From Rhodobacterales bacterium UBA5972 (lineage in GTDB: Bacteria; Pseudomonadota; Alphaproteobacteria; Rhodobacterales; Rhodobacteraceae): DNA of 22,335 nucleotides. The position numbers and the translations under genes are program-made. Position 1 is the first letter of the stretch. Each line of letters starts with the position of its first letter. The stretch spans positions 1,406-23,740 of the forward strand of contig DJBQ01000126.1 of assembly GCA_002430125.1 (NCBI GenBank), read 5' to 3'. Shown here one piece after another: positions 14,695 to 22,335 of the stretch. Under the pieces are notes generated by a model. That model worked only from the letters and a program-made list of their open reading frames with translations, did no database searches and had not been told where the DNA came from.

Positions 14695-16326
14695 ATGGGA
14701 CAAATGGCAGATGAAACCGGCTTGGGCAAGGTCGCTGCGAACCACGTCGCCCTGACACCGCTTTCACATCTTCAGCGCGCCAACCGGGTTTTCCCGGAAC
14801 GTGAAGCTTTGGTCTACCGGAACCGCCGCTGGTCATTTGGCCAATGGCACGCCCGGTGTTCGCAATTGGCCTCGGCTCTTGTCAATCACGGCGTCCGTCC
14901 CGGTGATGTCGTATCGGTGATTTGCCCGAATGTGCCTGCCATTGCTGACGCGCATTTCGGAGTCCCCGCCAGTGGTGCCGTTCTGAACACGATCAACACG
15001 CGGCTTGATGTTGACACGGTCGCCTATATTTTTGATCACGGCGAGGCGAAATTGGTGATTGTCGACAGTCAGTTCCTGCCACTGGCCGAAGCAGCAATTG
15101 CTGCGATGGACGGGCCTGCCCCGAAAATTGTCGAAGTTGCGGATGTGGCCGCAGGATTTCCTGCCTCGGGCAGGCATCTGGAATATGAAGATTTTCTTGC
15201 AGAAGGTGATGCTGATTTCGCATGGCAAATGCCCGCGGACGAATGGGAAAGCCTGTCGCTTAATTACACGTCCGGTACAACTGGCCGACCCAAAGGCGTG
15301 GTCGCGCACCATCGCGGATCATATTTGATGACGATGGGCACCGCGATCGCGTGGCAGGTGCCGCTGTTTGCCCGCTATCTGACGATTGTCCCCCTATTTC
15401 ACTGCAACGGTTGGAACCACACATGGATGATGCCGATGTTGGGTGGCACGGTGATTTGTTTACGTGATATCACCGCCAAAGGGGTTTACGACGCCATTGC
15501 GGATGAAAAAGCCGCGTATTTTGGTGGCGCACCGATTGTGCTGAATATTCTGGTCAATGCAAATCCCGCTGAACGGCGCGACTTTGATCATCTAGTGAAT
15601 GTTTACACGGCGGGCGCCCCGCCGCCTGCCGCAACGTTGCTGGCGATTGAGAAAATCGGATTTTCAGTCACCCAGGTTTACGGACTTACCGAGACTTATG
15701 GACATATCACCGAGTGTTTGTGGGACGACGCAAAATGGGGCGACGTGTCCGAGGACGAGCGCGCTCTGATCAAAACCCGAACCGGCGTTGCAATGCCGAT
15801 GATGGAGGATATCAAGGTTGTTGACGAACAAACACGCCAGCCGGTGCCTTGGGACGGCAAAACCTTGGGTGAGATTGTCATTCGGGGCAATTCGGTGATG
15901 AAAGGCTATTACAAGAACCCCAAGGCAACCGCCGAAGCCTTTGAGGGCGGTTTTTTCCGGTCTGGCGATATTGCGTTTCAATATCCTGACGGGTTTATCA
16001 AAATCACTGACCGGTTAAAGGACGTGATCATTTCAGGTGGTGAAAACGTCTCGTCGGTCGAAGTGGAAGGGGTTTTGATGCACCACCCTTCTGTCATGTT
16101 ATGCGCAGTTGTGGCGCGGCCAGACGATAAATGGGGCGAAACACCTTGCGCTTTTATCGAACTGAAGCCGGGCACAACTGCCACGCAAAGCGAGTTGATT
16201 GCGTTCTGCCGTGAACGGCTGGCCGGGTTCAAATCACCGAAAACCGTGATATTTCAAGAGCTTCCAAAAACCTCTACTGGCAAAATCCAGAAATTTATCC
16301 TGCGGGCGCAAACCAAAGATATGTGA
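14695..16326 (+). CDS. acyl-CoA synthetase, AMP-forming (medium-chain/DmdB-like)
   Basis: A 543-residue adenylate-forming ligase that activates a carboxylic acid with ATP and CoA. Motifs in order are the P-loop YTSGTTGRPKG at 191-201, VYGLTETYG near 330, FFRSGDIAF near 420, the hinge DRLKDVIISGGEN near 440, and the C-terminal catalytic lysine Lys530 in TSTGKIQKF. The ATG at 14695 is preferred over upstream in-frame codons because AAAGGA lies six bases before it and the upstream sequence reads into the divergent transporter gene. Sequence style and length fit the medium-chain acyl-CoA synthetase group that includes DmdB, the methylmercaptopropionate-CoA ligase of roseobacters. Substrate is unproven. 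It could supply acyl-CoA to the beta-oxidation operon, although it is not in the same transcript. Confidence 0.9.
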   Translation: MGQMADETGLGKVAANHVALTPLSHLQRANRVFPEREALVYRNRRWSFGQWHARCSQLASALVNHGVRPGDVVSVICPNVPAIADAHFGVPASGAVLNTINTRLDVDTVAYIFDHGEAKLVIVDSQFLPLAEAAIAAMDGPAPKIVEVADVAAGFPASGRHLEYEDFLAEGDADFAWQMPADEWESLSLNYTSGTTGRPKGVVAHHRGSYLMTMGTAIAWQVPLFARYLTIVPLFHCNGWNHTWMMPMLGGTVICLRDITAKGVYDAIADEKAAYFGGAPIVLNILVNANPAERRDFDHLVNVYTAGAPPPAATLLAIEKIGFSVTQVYGLTETYGHITECLWDDAKWGDVSEDERALIKTRTGVAMPMMEDIKVVDEQTRQPVPWDGKTLGEIVIRGNSVMKGYYKNPKATAEAFEGGFFRSGDIAFQYPDGFIKITDRLKDVIISGGENVSSVEVEGVLMHHPSVMLCAVVARPDDKWGETPCAFIELKPGTTATQSELIAFCRERLAGFKSPKTVIFQELPKTSTGKIQKFILRAQTKDM

Positions 16327-16416
16327 AGTATATAAACTTCTAAGCGTTGGATTTTGTCCCGGAAATGCATTAAGGTCGCGCAAAAGCCGATATAACCCGA
16401 GCAGAATCCCGGCCAC

Positions 16417-17433
16417 ATGACCGCACTCCGTGAATATGAAAAACTAGAGGCTACGGGCCTTTGGCGCGAAACACTGGAAACCCAGCGTCGCGAAGTCTTT
16501 GTGGGCTTTGGCAATACCTCTCTGATGATCCGCAATAAGGCCGATGAAGCCTTGTCGCATTGGTCGCTGCCCGCAGTACAGCGCCTTAATCCGGGTCAAA
16601 TGCCTGCATTATACGCCCCCAATTCCGAGGCCAGTGAAACACTGGAAATCGAAGATCAGACAATGGTCGAAGCGATTGAAAAGGTTCGCACGTCGATTGA
16701 ACGGCGGCGCCCACATCCCGGGCGGTTGCGGTTGGCGGTGTTTTTGGGCCTGACGGTTACCATCGCGGCCCTCGGGATTTTCTGGCTGCCCGGCGCGCTG
16801 GAACGGCACACGGTTGGTGTGGTGCCTTATGAAAAGCGACTGTTGATCGGGCAGGCACTGCTTGCGAATATAACCCGTTTATCCGGCAAGCCTTGTGAGA
16901 CTCTATCAGGTGCGGCGGCGCGCGAAAAACTGACACGTCGTTTGTTTGAGAATGAGCCGGGACAATTGGTGATCGTACCCGATGGCATTGCTAAATCGGC
17001 CCTGCTGCCGGGGCGGTTTGTGTTGCTGAACAAAGCACTGGTGGAAGATTTTGAAGGGCCCGAAGTGGTCGCCGGATATGTGCAACTGGAACTCGCCCGC
17101 GCCAGCATACAAGACCCGTTGGGCCGTATGTTGTCATATCTTGGCGGGCTTGCCAGTTTCCGTCTGCTGACCACTGGCGAAGTTAAGGCTGAGGATTTAC
17201 GCGCCTACGCGCAATACTTGCTGACAACGCCTGCCCCTATGCCGCCAAACGGCGTGATCTTGGCGCGCTTCAAGGCGGCAGGGTTTTCCAGCAGTCCGCT
17301 GGCCTACGAGATTGATACTTCAGGAGAAACCACGTTGGCGCTGATTGAATCAGACCCGTACCGCAACACACCGCACCCACCGCTGTTGTCTGACAGCAGT
17401 TGGGTCAGCCTGCAAAGTATTTGCGGCGGCTGA
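16417..17433 (+). CDS. single-pass membrane protein with degenerate M48 peptidase-like domain
   Basis: A 338-residue protein without an enzyme assignment that I can prove. Residues 1-103 are a hydrophilic presumably cytoplasmic part, residues 104-124 (LRLAVFLGLTVTIAALGIFWL) form one membrane helix, and the rest is presumably periplasmic. The part around residues 200-250 (GRFVLLNKALVEDFEGPEVVAGYV, LELARASIQDPLGRML, LGGLASFRLLTTGE) follows the order of M48 metallopeptidases around the HELGH helix. Here LELAR (224-228) stands where HExxH should be, so both zinc histidines are missing. A periplasmic pseudo-peptidase role in assembly or binding is my inference. It lies between the acyl-CoA synthetase gene and the convergent lolD, with only six bases to the latter. 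Confidence 0.72.
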   Translation: MTALREYEKLEATGLWRETLETQRREVFVGFGNTSLMIRNKADEALSHWSLPAVQRLNPGQMPALYAPNSEASETLEIEDQTMVEAIEKVRTSIERRRPHPGRLRLAVFLGLTVTIAALGIFWLPGALERHTVGVVPYEKRLLIGQALLANITRLSGKPCETLSGAAAREKLTRRLFENEPGQLVIVPDGIAKSALLPGRFVLLNKALVEDFEGPEVVAGYVQLELARASIQDPLGRMLSYLGGLASFRLLTTGEVKAEDLRAYAQYLLTTPAPMPPNGVILARFKAAGFSSSPLAYEIDTSGETTLALIESDPYRNTPHPPLLSDSSWVSLQSICGG

Positions 17434-17439
17434 ATTTTT

Positions 17440-18123
17440 TCAACCGTCAACAAGCACGCCGCTTTCCAGCCTGACAATCCGATCCATCCTTGCTGCCAGC
17501 GCCATGTTATGGGTGGCAATCAAAGCAGTCAGACCGGTTTCCCGCACCAGCCCTATCAAAACATCAAAAACCGTTTCGGCTGTGGCTGTGTCCAAATTTC
17601 CAGTCGGTTCATCCGCCAGCAACAATTTAGGGTCATTGGCCAAAGCCCGGCAAAACGCCACCCTCTGCTGTTCTCCGCCGGACAATTCGGCCGGTCGGTG
17701 CCCTGCCCTGTCCGTCAAACCCACCTTCGCCAAAAGCTTCAGTGCGCGGTCCTGCGCCGCTGAATTTGACCGTCCATTGGCGCGTTGCGGCAGCATGATA
17801 TTTTCCAGCGCCGTGAACTCTGGCAGTAAATGGTGAAATTGATACACAAACCCGATATCCTGCCGCCGCGCTGCCGTTCGCGCGCGGTCATTGGCCCCGA
17901 CCATCGCCTGACCGCCCAATGCCAAAGTGCCGCCATCCGGCGTATCCAACAGGCCAGCGATATGCAGCAATGTCGATTTCCCAGCGCCCGAGGGGGCGAC
18001 AAGCGCCACCATTTCCCCAGAAGTCAGGCTCAGGTCAACACCGCGCAGCACTTCGACCGGTTTGGCCAAATCGCGGGTGTAGGTCTTTCGAATACCGCTC
18101 AGTCTCAACACAGGATCACTCAT
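17440..18123 (-). CDS. lolD: lipoprotein-releasing ABC transporter ATP-binding protein LolD
   Basis: A 227-residue ABC ATPase. Walker A is APSGAGKST (43-51), the Q-loop is [13 protein letters not shown], the signature is [10 protein letters not shown] (147-156) and Walker B is [12 protein letters not shown] (167-178). The [18 protein letters not shown] wording and the GNLD after Walker B are typical of the LolD/MacB branch. With LolC/E it extracts outer-membrane lipoproteins from the inner membrane and hands them to LolA. The start overlaps the end of the permease gene by eight bases, so the two are co-translated. The first Walker A residue is Ala where most ABC ATPases have Gly, a tolerated change. 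Confidence 0.93.
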   Translation of the reverse strand: MSDPVLRLSGIRKTYTRDLAKPVEVLRGVDLSLTSGEMVALVAPSGAGKSTLLHIAGLLDTPDGGTLALGGQAMVGANDRARTAARRQDIGFVYQFHHLLPEFTALENIMLPQRANGRSNSAAQDRALKLLAKVGLTDRAGHRPAELSGGEQQRVAFCRALANDPKLLLADEPTGNLDTATAETVFDVLIGLVRETGLTALIATHNMALAARMDRIVRLESGVLVDG

Positions 18124-19402
18124 ACCGCAGCGCCTCGACGGGGTTCATGCGAGCTGCACGTCGAGCCGGAAAAATCGTGGCAACAAAGGACAAGGCCAGC
18201 GACAACACCACGGCCGAAACCACATCCCCCAATTCCAGTCTTGCTGGCAATTGCGACAAATACCGCACCGAAGGATCCCAAACGCCGCCACCCATTGCCC
18301 AGTTCACAAAGGTAAAAATCGGGTCGATATAGACGGCGAAAAGGCAGCCAAAAACCACACCCAGCACGGTTCCGACGATCCCAATTGACGCGCCCACAAT
18401 GAAAAACACCCGCAGGATCGACCCTTCGGTCAGGCCCATGGTGCGCAGAATGCCAACATCCCGGCCCTTGTTTTTTACCAGCATGATCAGGCCGGAAACG
18501 ATATTCATTGTGGCGATCAAAACGATAATCGACATGATGATGAACATCACATTATCCTCGGTCTTTAGCGCCTGCAGAAAGTTTCCGGACGCATTGCGCC
18601 ACGTCCAGATAACCGACCGCGATCCAGCGACCCGCGTCACCGGGAGAACCATTTGGTCTACATTATCCGGATCGTCCAGTAGCAGTTCAATCTCGTCCAC
18701 CGCCCCTTCACGGTTGAAATAATCCTGCGCTTGGGCAAGTGGCATATAGATCCGGGTTCGGTCAATATCATAGCGCCCAACGCCAAAGACATAGACAACC
18801 TCGTAACTTTTCACCCGTGGCGAGGTGCCAAAGGCGGTTTTCACCCCTTCGGGCGAGATCAGTTTGATCCGGTCGCCAACCGAAATCCCCAATTCGCGCG
18901 CCACACCGATGCCAATCGCCACCCCATCGGCGAAACGGTCAAGATTACCGATCCGGGTCTCAGGATGCGCAATCAACGGTGTCGCGATCAAATCCGCAGA
19001 CCGGATGCCATAAACTTCGACTCCGGAATTATAGCCGTTCGCGGTGGCCATAACCTGATTGCGCACAACCGGTGCGGCCCGGCTTACCCCCGGCACCTTG
19101 GCCAATTCCCCGGCCTTGGTCACGTAGTCGGTAATCGCCCGGCTGGTTTGCCCCTGTTCGTTGACATAAGTCGACGACAAAACCGTCAGATGCGCATTTG
19201 CCCCCAAAATTGTCTGTGTAAACTCGTACCGGAAACCGGATCTGACAGCCATTGTCGCGACCAGTGCAAAGACCGCCAACGTGATCCCGATCAACGAGAT
19301 CAGGGTCATGATGCTTACGCCGCCTTCGCGCCGCTTGGCCCGCAAATAACGCCAGGCGATCAGCCATTCAAAGCCTGCAAAAGGGGGGGTCGCCTGTGCC
19401 AC
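18116..19402 (-). CDS. lolC: lipoprotein-releasing ABC transporter permease LolC/LolE
   Basis: A 428-residue inner-membrane permease. I place the start at the GTG at 19402 because AAAGGA lies seven bases upstream of it; an upstream TTG would add seventeen residues without family character. The protein opens with [18 protein letters not shown], the classic LolC/E N-terminus. One membrane helix (about residues 30-55) follows, then a large periplasmic domain, then three C-terminal helices beginning near [22 protein letters not shown] and ending with [17 protein letters not shown]. Alphaproteobacteria usually have a single LolC/E-type permease acting as a homodimer (often called LolF). It is cotranscribed with lolD. 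Confidence 0.92.
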   Translation of the reverse strand: MAQATPPFAGFEWLIAWRYLRAKRREGGVSIMTLISLIGITLAVFALVATMAVRSGFRYEFTQTILGANAHLTVLSSTYVNEQGQTSRAITDYVTKAGELAKVPGVSRAAPVVRNQVMATANGYNSGVEVYGIRSADLIATPLIAHPETRIGNLDRFADGVAIGIGVARELGISVGDRIKLISPEGVKTAFGTSPRVKSYEVVYVFGVGRYDIDRTRIYMPLAQAQDYFNREGAVDEIELLLDDPDNVDQMVLPVTRVAGSRSVIWTWRNASGNFLQALKTEDNVMFIIMSIIVLIATMNIVSGLIMLVKNKGRDVGILRTMGLTEGSILRVFFIVGASIGIVGTVLGVVFGCLFAVYIDPIFTFVNWAMGGGVWDPSVRYLSQLPARLELGDVVSAVVLSLALSFVATIFPARRAARMNPVEALRYE

Positions 19403-19475
19403 TGTTGGGTCCTTTGTTTGGCGCAAGATGGGTCGAAAGCCCGCCAAGGTCAAGCGCGAGACGTTGCGCCGCGTC

Positions 19476-19481
19476 AGTATA
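19476..19481 (-). promoter_or_regulatory. candidate -10 element for lolC-lolD
   Basis: On the minus strand this reads TATACT, about 74 bases before the GTG of lolC. No convincing -35 is present at 16-18 bases. The same GGTATACTG string occurs near the right end of the window on the plus strand, also in a promoter-like place. Confidence 0.3.
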
Positions 19482-19552
19482 CCTTACCAAGAACAGCAGC
19501 CTGCTATCTTGTGTAGACACACGCATAAGGGGTGACATGAAGTGTTATCTGA

Positions 19553-20821
19553 ATGAAATTACTGATTTTGTGCCGCTACGGTGTATTTGGAGGCCGGCTG
19601 GTTCAGTTGCTCGGCGACTTGCCGCAACTGGAAATATTGGTTGCCGGTCGAAATCTATCAGCAGCAAAGGCATTTTGTCGCGACTTTGAGGGCGAGGCAA
19701 CACTGCGCCCGTTTGAACTTGACCGCGCCAACGCTGCCAAAGTCTTTGCTGGCGAAAAACCTGACCTTATCATCGATGCCTCCGGTCCGTTTCAGGACTA
19801 CGGCGAAGCGCCCTATAGTGTGGTTGAAGCCGCGATAGTTGCCGGGATCGACTATGTGGATTTCGCCGACGGTTCCGATTTCGTGTTCGGCATAGCACAA
19901 TTCAATCAGGCAGCAAAACAAGCCGTGGTCTTCGTGCTTTCTTGGGCAAGCAGTTTCCCTGTTCTAACAGCAGCGGTTTTGTCGGAACTGTCCAAGACAA
20001 CGACCATCCGCAGGGTGACCGAAGGCGACGACGGCCCGTTCATCCCCTCAATGGCGATCGAGGGGATTGTTCGCCAAATACTCGCCGGACAAAAACCGAA
20101 ATCCGGCGCGCGCGCAGCGACCGGGGCCGTGGCGCTGTCAGAATATGAGACCTTGTTTTCCTGGCGGACGATTTATTCTGGCTGGCGTGAAACAGCCGAT
20201 GGGCAACCTGCCTACAAGACTGTTCTTGGCCCTGTGTTCCCAACCCTGCCACCGCTTTTACAGGCGCTGCACCAACCTGGCATGCTTGCGGTCTGGAAGG
20301 GTCGCGCAGGCATCATTGTATCGCCGGGCCTATTGACGCGCCTGCTTCGGGCGTTGTTCAGATTTCCTGATCCGGGGACGGATGTGCCCGTCAGCGTGAC
20401 TTTCTCCACCGACGAAAACGGCACCGAAACCTGGCAGAGAGATTTCGCGGGGCAGCAAATGCACTCGACCCAGGCGGCAGGCACCGGTCGCAACGCGCAT
20501 CTGATCGTGGAACGGTTCGGCCCATTCAGCTTCGGCCTTGCGGGGACCTTTACCGAAGGCAAATTAACCCTTACGCCGCGCCGATGATCGCTACTCGGCC
20601 TGCCCCTGCCGCATATGCTTCTGCCGAAGGGCGACACGTATGAAACAGAAATCGCCGGGCGGTTCTATTTTCATGTTGAAATTACATTGCCGTTGATCGG
20701 TCCCCCGGTTCGGTATGAAGGCTGGCTTCTGCCACATCCAAACACAGCCCACGCGCAATCTCGGCCTATTTTTCAGCAAACCTTGCAACGAGCCTTAAAT
20801 CGCGGCGTAAATCGCCTTTAA
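19553..20821 (+). pseudogene. saccharopine dehydrogenase-like/DUF4166 gene interrupted by in-frame TGA
   Basis: The first open part (19553-20587, 344 codons) starts with an NAD-binding fold, GVFGGRLVQLL, and contains DLIIDASGPFQDYGEAPYSVVEAAI and VDFADGSDFV. It continues from about residue 230 as a DUF4166 domain (LGPVFPTLPPLLQALHQPG, then HLIVERFGPFSFGLAGTF). The TGA at 20585-20587 follows TLTPRR, exactly where the family has Trp. The same frame continues with SLLGLPLPHMLLPKGD and ends with the domain's FYFHVEITLPLIG and VRYEGWL segments, stopping at 20821 inside the convergent 3' end of proS. The first glycine of the Rossmann fingerprint is Arg8. A segment of roughly 140 residues usual between the two halves seems absent. 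Most likely a decaying gene; function is unknown. Confidence 0.75.
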
Positions 20822-22132
20822 CCGCGCCACGGCCTCGGCCGGCACCAGTTCTTCGCTGATCCCGGTTTTGCGGCTGGTCAGTTCCACCACGCCATTCTTC
20901 AGCCCGCGAGGCCCGATCGTCAGGCGCCACGGCAATCCGATCAGGTCCATGGTCGCAAACTTACCGCCAGCACGTTCGTCACGGTCATCGTAAAGTGGCT
21001 CCAGCCCGGCGGCATCAAGTTCTTTGTAAAGTGCGTTACAGGCGGCGTCGGCCTCTCCGTCGCCTTGTTTCAGATTGACAATCCCAACCTTGAACGGCGT
21101 TACAGATTCAGGCCAGATGATGCCCTTGTCGTCATGGCTGGCCTCGATAATCGCCCCGATCAACCGGCTAACACCGATACCGTGTGATCCCATATGCACC
21201 GGCACCCGCTCACCGTTTTCGTTGACCACAACCGCGTTCATCACCTCGGAATATTTAGTACCAAAGTAAAAGATTTGCCCAACTTCAATGCCGCGCGCGG
21301 TGCGCCGACGTTCTTCTGGAATTTCGGCGTAAAGGGCTTCGTCATGGGTTTCATCCGTACGCGCATAGCGTGTGGTGAATTCCTCCAGTACCGCCTGACA
21401 TTGTGCTACATCGTCATAATCAATCTCGCGGCTGCCAAATGTCAGATCTGTAACGTCGCTGTCATAGAACACTTCGCTTTCGCCGGTGTCCGCCAAGACG
21501 AGAAACTCGTGCGTGTAATCGCCGCCAATCGGCCCGCCATCAGCACGCATCGGTATCGCCTTTAGCCCCATGCGTTCGTACGTCCTGAGGTAACTGACCA
21601 AATGCCGGTTATAGGCGTGCAGCGCGTCTTCCTTGGTCAAATCGAAATTATAGCCGTCCTTCATCAGGAATTCCCGCCCTCGCATCACCCCAAAGCGCGG
21701 GCGCATTTCGTCGCGGAATTTCCACTGGATGTGATAAAGCGTCTGCGGCAACTGCTTGTAGGAGGTGATCGAATTGCGAAAAATATCGGTGATCAATTCT
21801 TCATTCGTCGGCCCGTACAGCATGTCCCGGTCGTGGCGGTCTTTAATCCGCAGCATTTCTTGTCCATAATCATCGTAGCGACCACTTTCACGCCACAAAT
21901 CCGCAGATTGCAGTGTCGGCATCAGCATCGGGATATGGCCCGCCCGCACCTGTTCTTCGTGCACGATGTTTTCAAGCTTGCGCAGAACCTTGAAACCCAG
22001 CGGTAGCCACGAATATATCCCGGCACTGGCCTGGCGGATCATCCCGGCACGCAACATCAACCGATGGCTGACGATACTGGCTTCGGACGGGGTTTCTTTC
22101 AGGATGGGCAGAAAATAACGGCTGAGGCGCAT
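20795..22132 (-). CDS. proS: prolyl-tRNA synthetase, short alphaproteobacterial form
   Basis: A 445-residue class II aminoacyl-tRNA synthetase that charges tRNA-Pro. The ATG at 22132 ([18 protein letters not shown]) is the family start; upstream in-frame codons have no similarity. Class II motif 1 is in the [18 protein letters not shown] region, motif 2 in [23 protein letters not shown], and motif 3 in [17 protein letters not shown]. The anticodon-binding domain forms the last 110 residues. Between motifs 2 and 3 only a short insert is present instead of the about 180-residue editing domain of E. coli ProRS, as usual in alphaproteobacteria. GGAG lies ten bases before the ATG. It converges with the DUF4166 remnant, overlapping by 27 bases. 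Confidence 0.95.
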   Translation of the reverse strand: MRLSRYFLPILKETPSEASIVSHRLMLRAGMIRQASAGIYSWLPLGFKVLRKLENIVHEEQVRAGHIPMLMPTLQSADLWRESGRYDDYGQEMLRIKDRHDRDMLYGPTNEELITDIFRNSITSYKQLPQTLYHIQWKFRDEMRPRFGVMRGREFLMKDGYNFDLTKEDALHAYNRHLVSYLRTYERMGLKAIPMRADGGPIGGDYTHEFLVLADTGESEVFYDSDVTDLTFGSREIDYDDVAQCQAVLEEFTTRYARTDETHDEALYAEIPEERRRTARGIEVGQIFYFGTKYSEVMNAVVVNENGERVPVHMGSHGIGVSRLIGAIIEASHDDKGIIWPESVTPFKVGIVNLKQGDGEADAACNALYKELDAAGLEPLYDDRDERAGGKFATMDLIGLPWRLTIGPRGLKNGVVELTSRKTGISEELVPAEAVARLKAIYAAI

Positions 22133-22211
22133 GAGACGACGGCTCCAAATGAGTACAGGGTTTCGTCTTCGTCTAAGGGATTGGCCGGGGTTCGGCAAGG
22201 TCACACGATGT

Positions 22212-22259
22212 CCAGACACACCCGAAGCAGCACTGGTGCTGGCCGGTGATTGTGTCTGG
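22212..22259. repeat. nested inverted repeat in the proS leader
   Basis: CCAGACACA (22212-22220) pairs with TGTGTCTGG (22251-22259), nine perfect pairs, around a 30-base interior. The interior contains CAGCAC-TG-GTGCTG (22228-22241), a second dyad. It lies 80-128 bases upstream of the proS start. No T-run follows on either strand, so it is not an intrinsic terminator. Confidence 0.6.
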
Positions 22260-22314
22260 CAGAAATACCGCTGGGCGGTAGCGTTCCAGTTCGGAGATTA
22301 TCATGTTTTTGCGG

Positions 22315-22335
22315 TATACTGCGAGTCCTTAAGGA
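22315..22335 (+). promoter_or_regulatory. probable -10 element and ribosome-binding site of a gene beyond the window
   Basis: TATACT at 22315-22320 is followed 11 bases later by AAGGA at the very end of the window (22331-22335). This pattern suggests a plus-strand gene with a short leader that starts just past base 22335. No good -35 box is visible at the usual distance. Confidence 0.35.

Noticed and set aside
16327..16416. Promoter or terminator between the acyl-CoA synthetase and the M48-like gene
   Set aside because: The gap has an AT-rich patch (GTATATAAAC) but no convincing -35/-10 pair and no stem followed by a T-run.
20588..20821. Separate small gene after the TGA of the DUF4166 frame
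   Set aside because: It is in the same frame and reads as the missing end of the DUF4166 domain, so it is the tail of a broken gene rather than a new one.
1..22335. Defence island, prophage, integron, CRISPR or biosynthetic cluster
   Set aside because: No nuclease, toxin, integrase, transposase, repeat-spacer array or modular synthase is present. All larger genes belong to recognised metabolic, transport or housekeeping families.

Overview
The window looks like chromosomal DNA of an alphaproteobacterium of the Rhodobacterales (roseobacter) type. The grounds are a moderately GC-rich composition, a short prolyl-tRNA synthetase without the large editing insertion, a proS/lolC/lolD neighbourhood, DmdC- and DmdB-like acyl-CoA enzymes, and short GC-rich intergenic palindromes of a style familiar from this group. 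This assignment rests on recognising families, not on a search. I see no tRNA, rRNA, CRISPR array, transposase, integrase or phage gene. Almost all of the window is ordinary core or conserved accessory metabolism, densely packed, and no stretch longer than 300 bases lacks a gene.

Layout. Bases 1-673 hold the 3' end of pyrD (class 2 dihydroorotate dehydrogenase) translationally coupled to an ArsC-family thiol reductase. Bases 679-2958 are a tightly overlapping minus-strand trio: two hotdog thioesterases of the PaaI type and a MATE efflux transporter. Diverging from it (3083-4237) is a multi-membrane-span putative heavy-metal/manganese exporter with a candidate promoter and a Fur/Mur-like inverted repeat in front of it. 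Bases 4300-5209 encode two related MerR-family regulators, with an ACGT-rich repeat that could be an operator between them. From 5231 to 12890 runs a fatty-acid beta-oxidation operon: two acyl-CoA dehydrogenases with different catalytic-base positions, a glutathione S-transferase, a thiolase (fadA type), a cupin protein and a fused hydratase/3-hydroxyacyl-CoA dehydrogenase (fadB type). It is closed by a strong intrinsic terminator. One or both MerR proteins are the natural candidates for its acyl-CoA-responsive regulators.

The right half starts with a minus-strand pair of an EamA transporter translationally coupled to a sulfotransferase (13025-14592). Diverging from it is an acyl-CoA synthetase (14695-16326) that could feed the beta-oxidation operon. 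Next come a membrane-anchored protein that I read as an M48-like peptidase fold that has lost its zinc-binding histidines (16417-17433), and the LolD and LolC/E components of the lipoprotein-release ABC transporter on the minus strand (17440-19402). A plus-strand gene of the saccharopine dehydrogenase-like/DUF4166 family (19553-20821) is interrupted by an in-frame TGA where the family has Trp, and seems to be decaying. proS follows on the minus strand (20795-22132). The last 200 bases hold the proS leader with an inverted repeat, and what looks like a -10 element and ribosome-binding site for a plus-strand gene beginning just beyond the window.

I did not find a clear undescribed system. The observations most worth a second look are the nonsense-interrupted DUF4166 gene, the apparent pseudo-peptidase, the mixed catalytic architecture and the passenger genes (GST, cupin) of the beta-oxidation operon, and the two candidate regulatory repeats.
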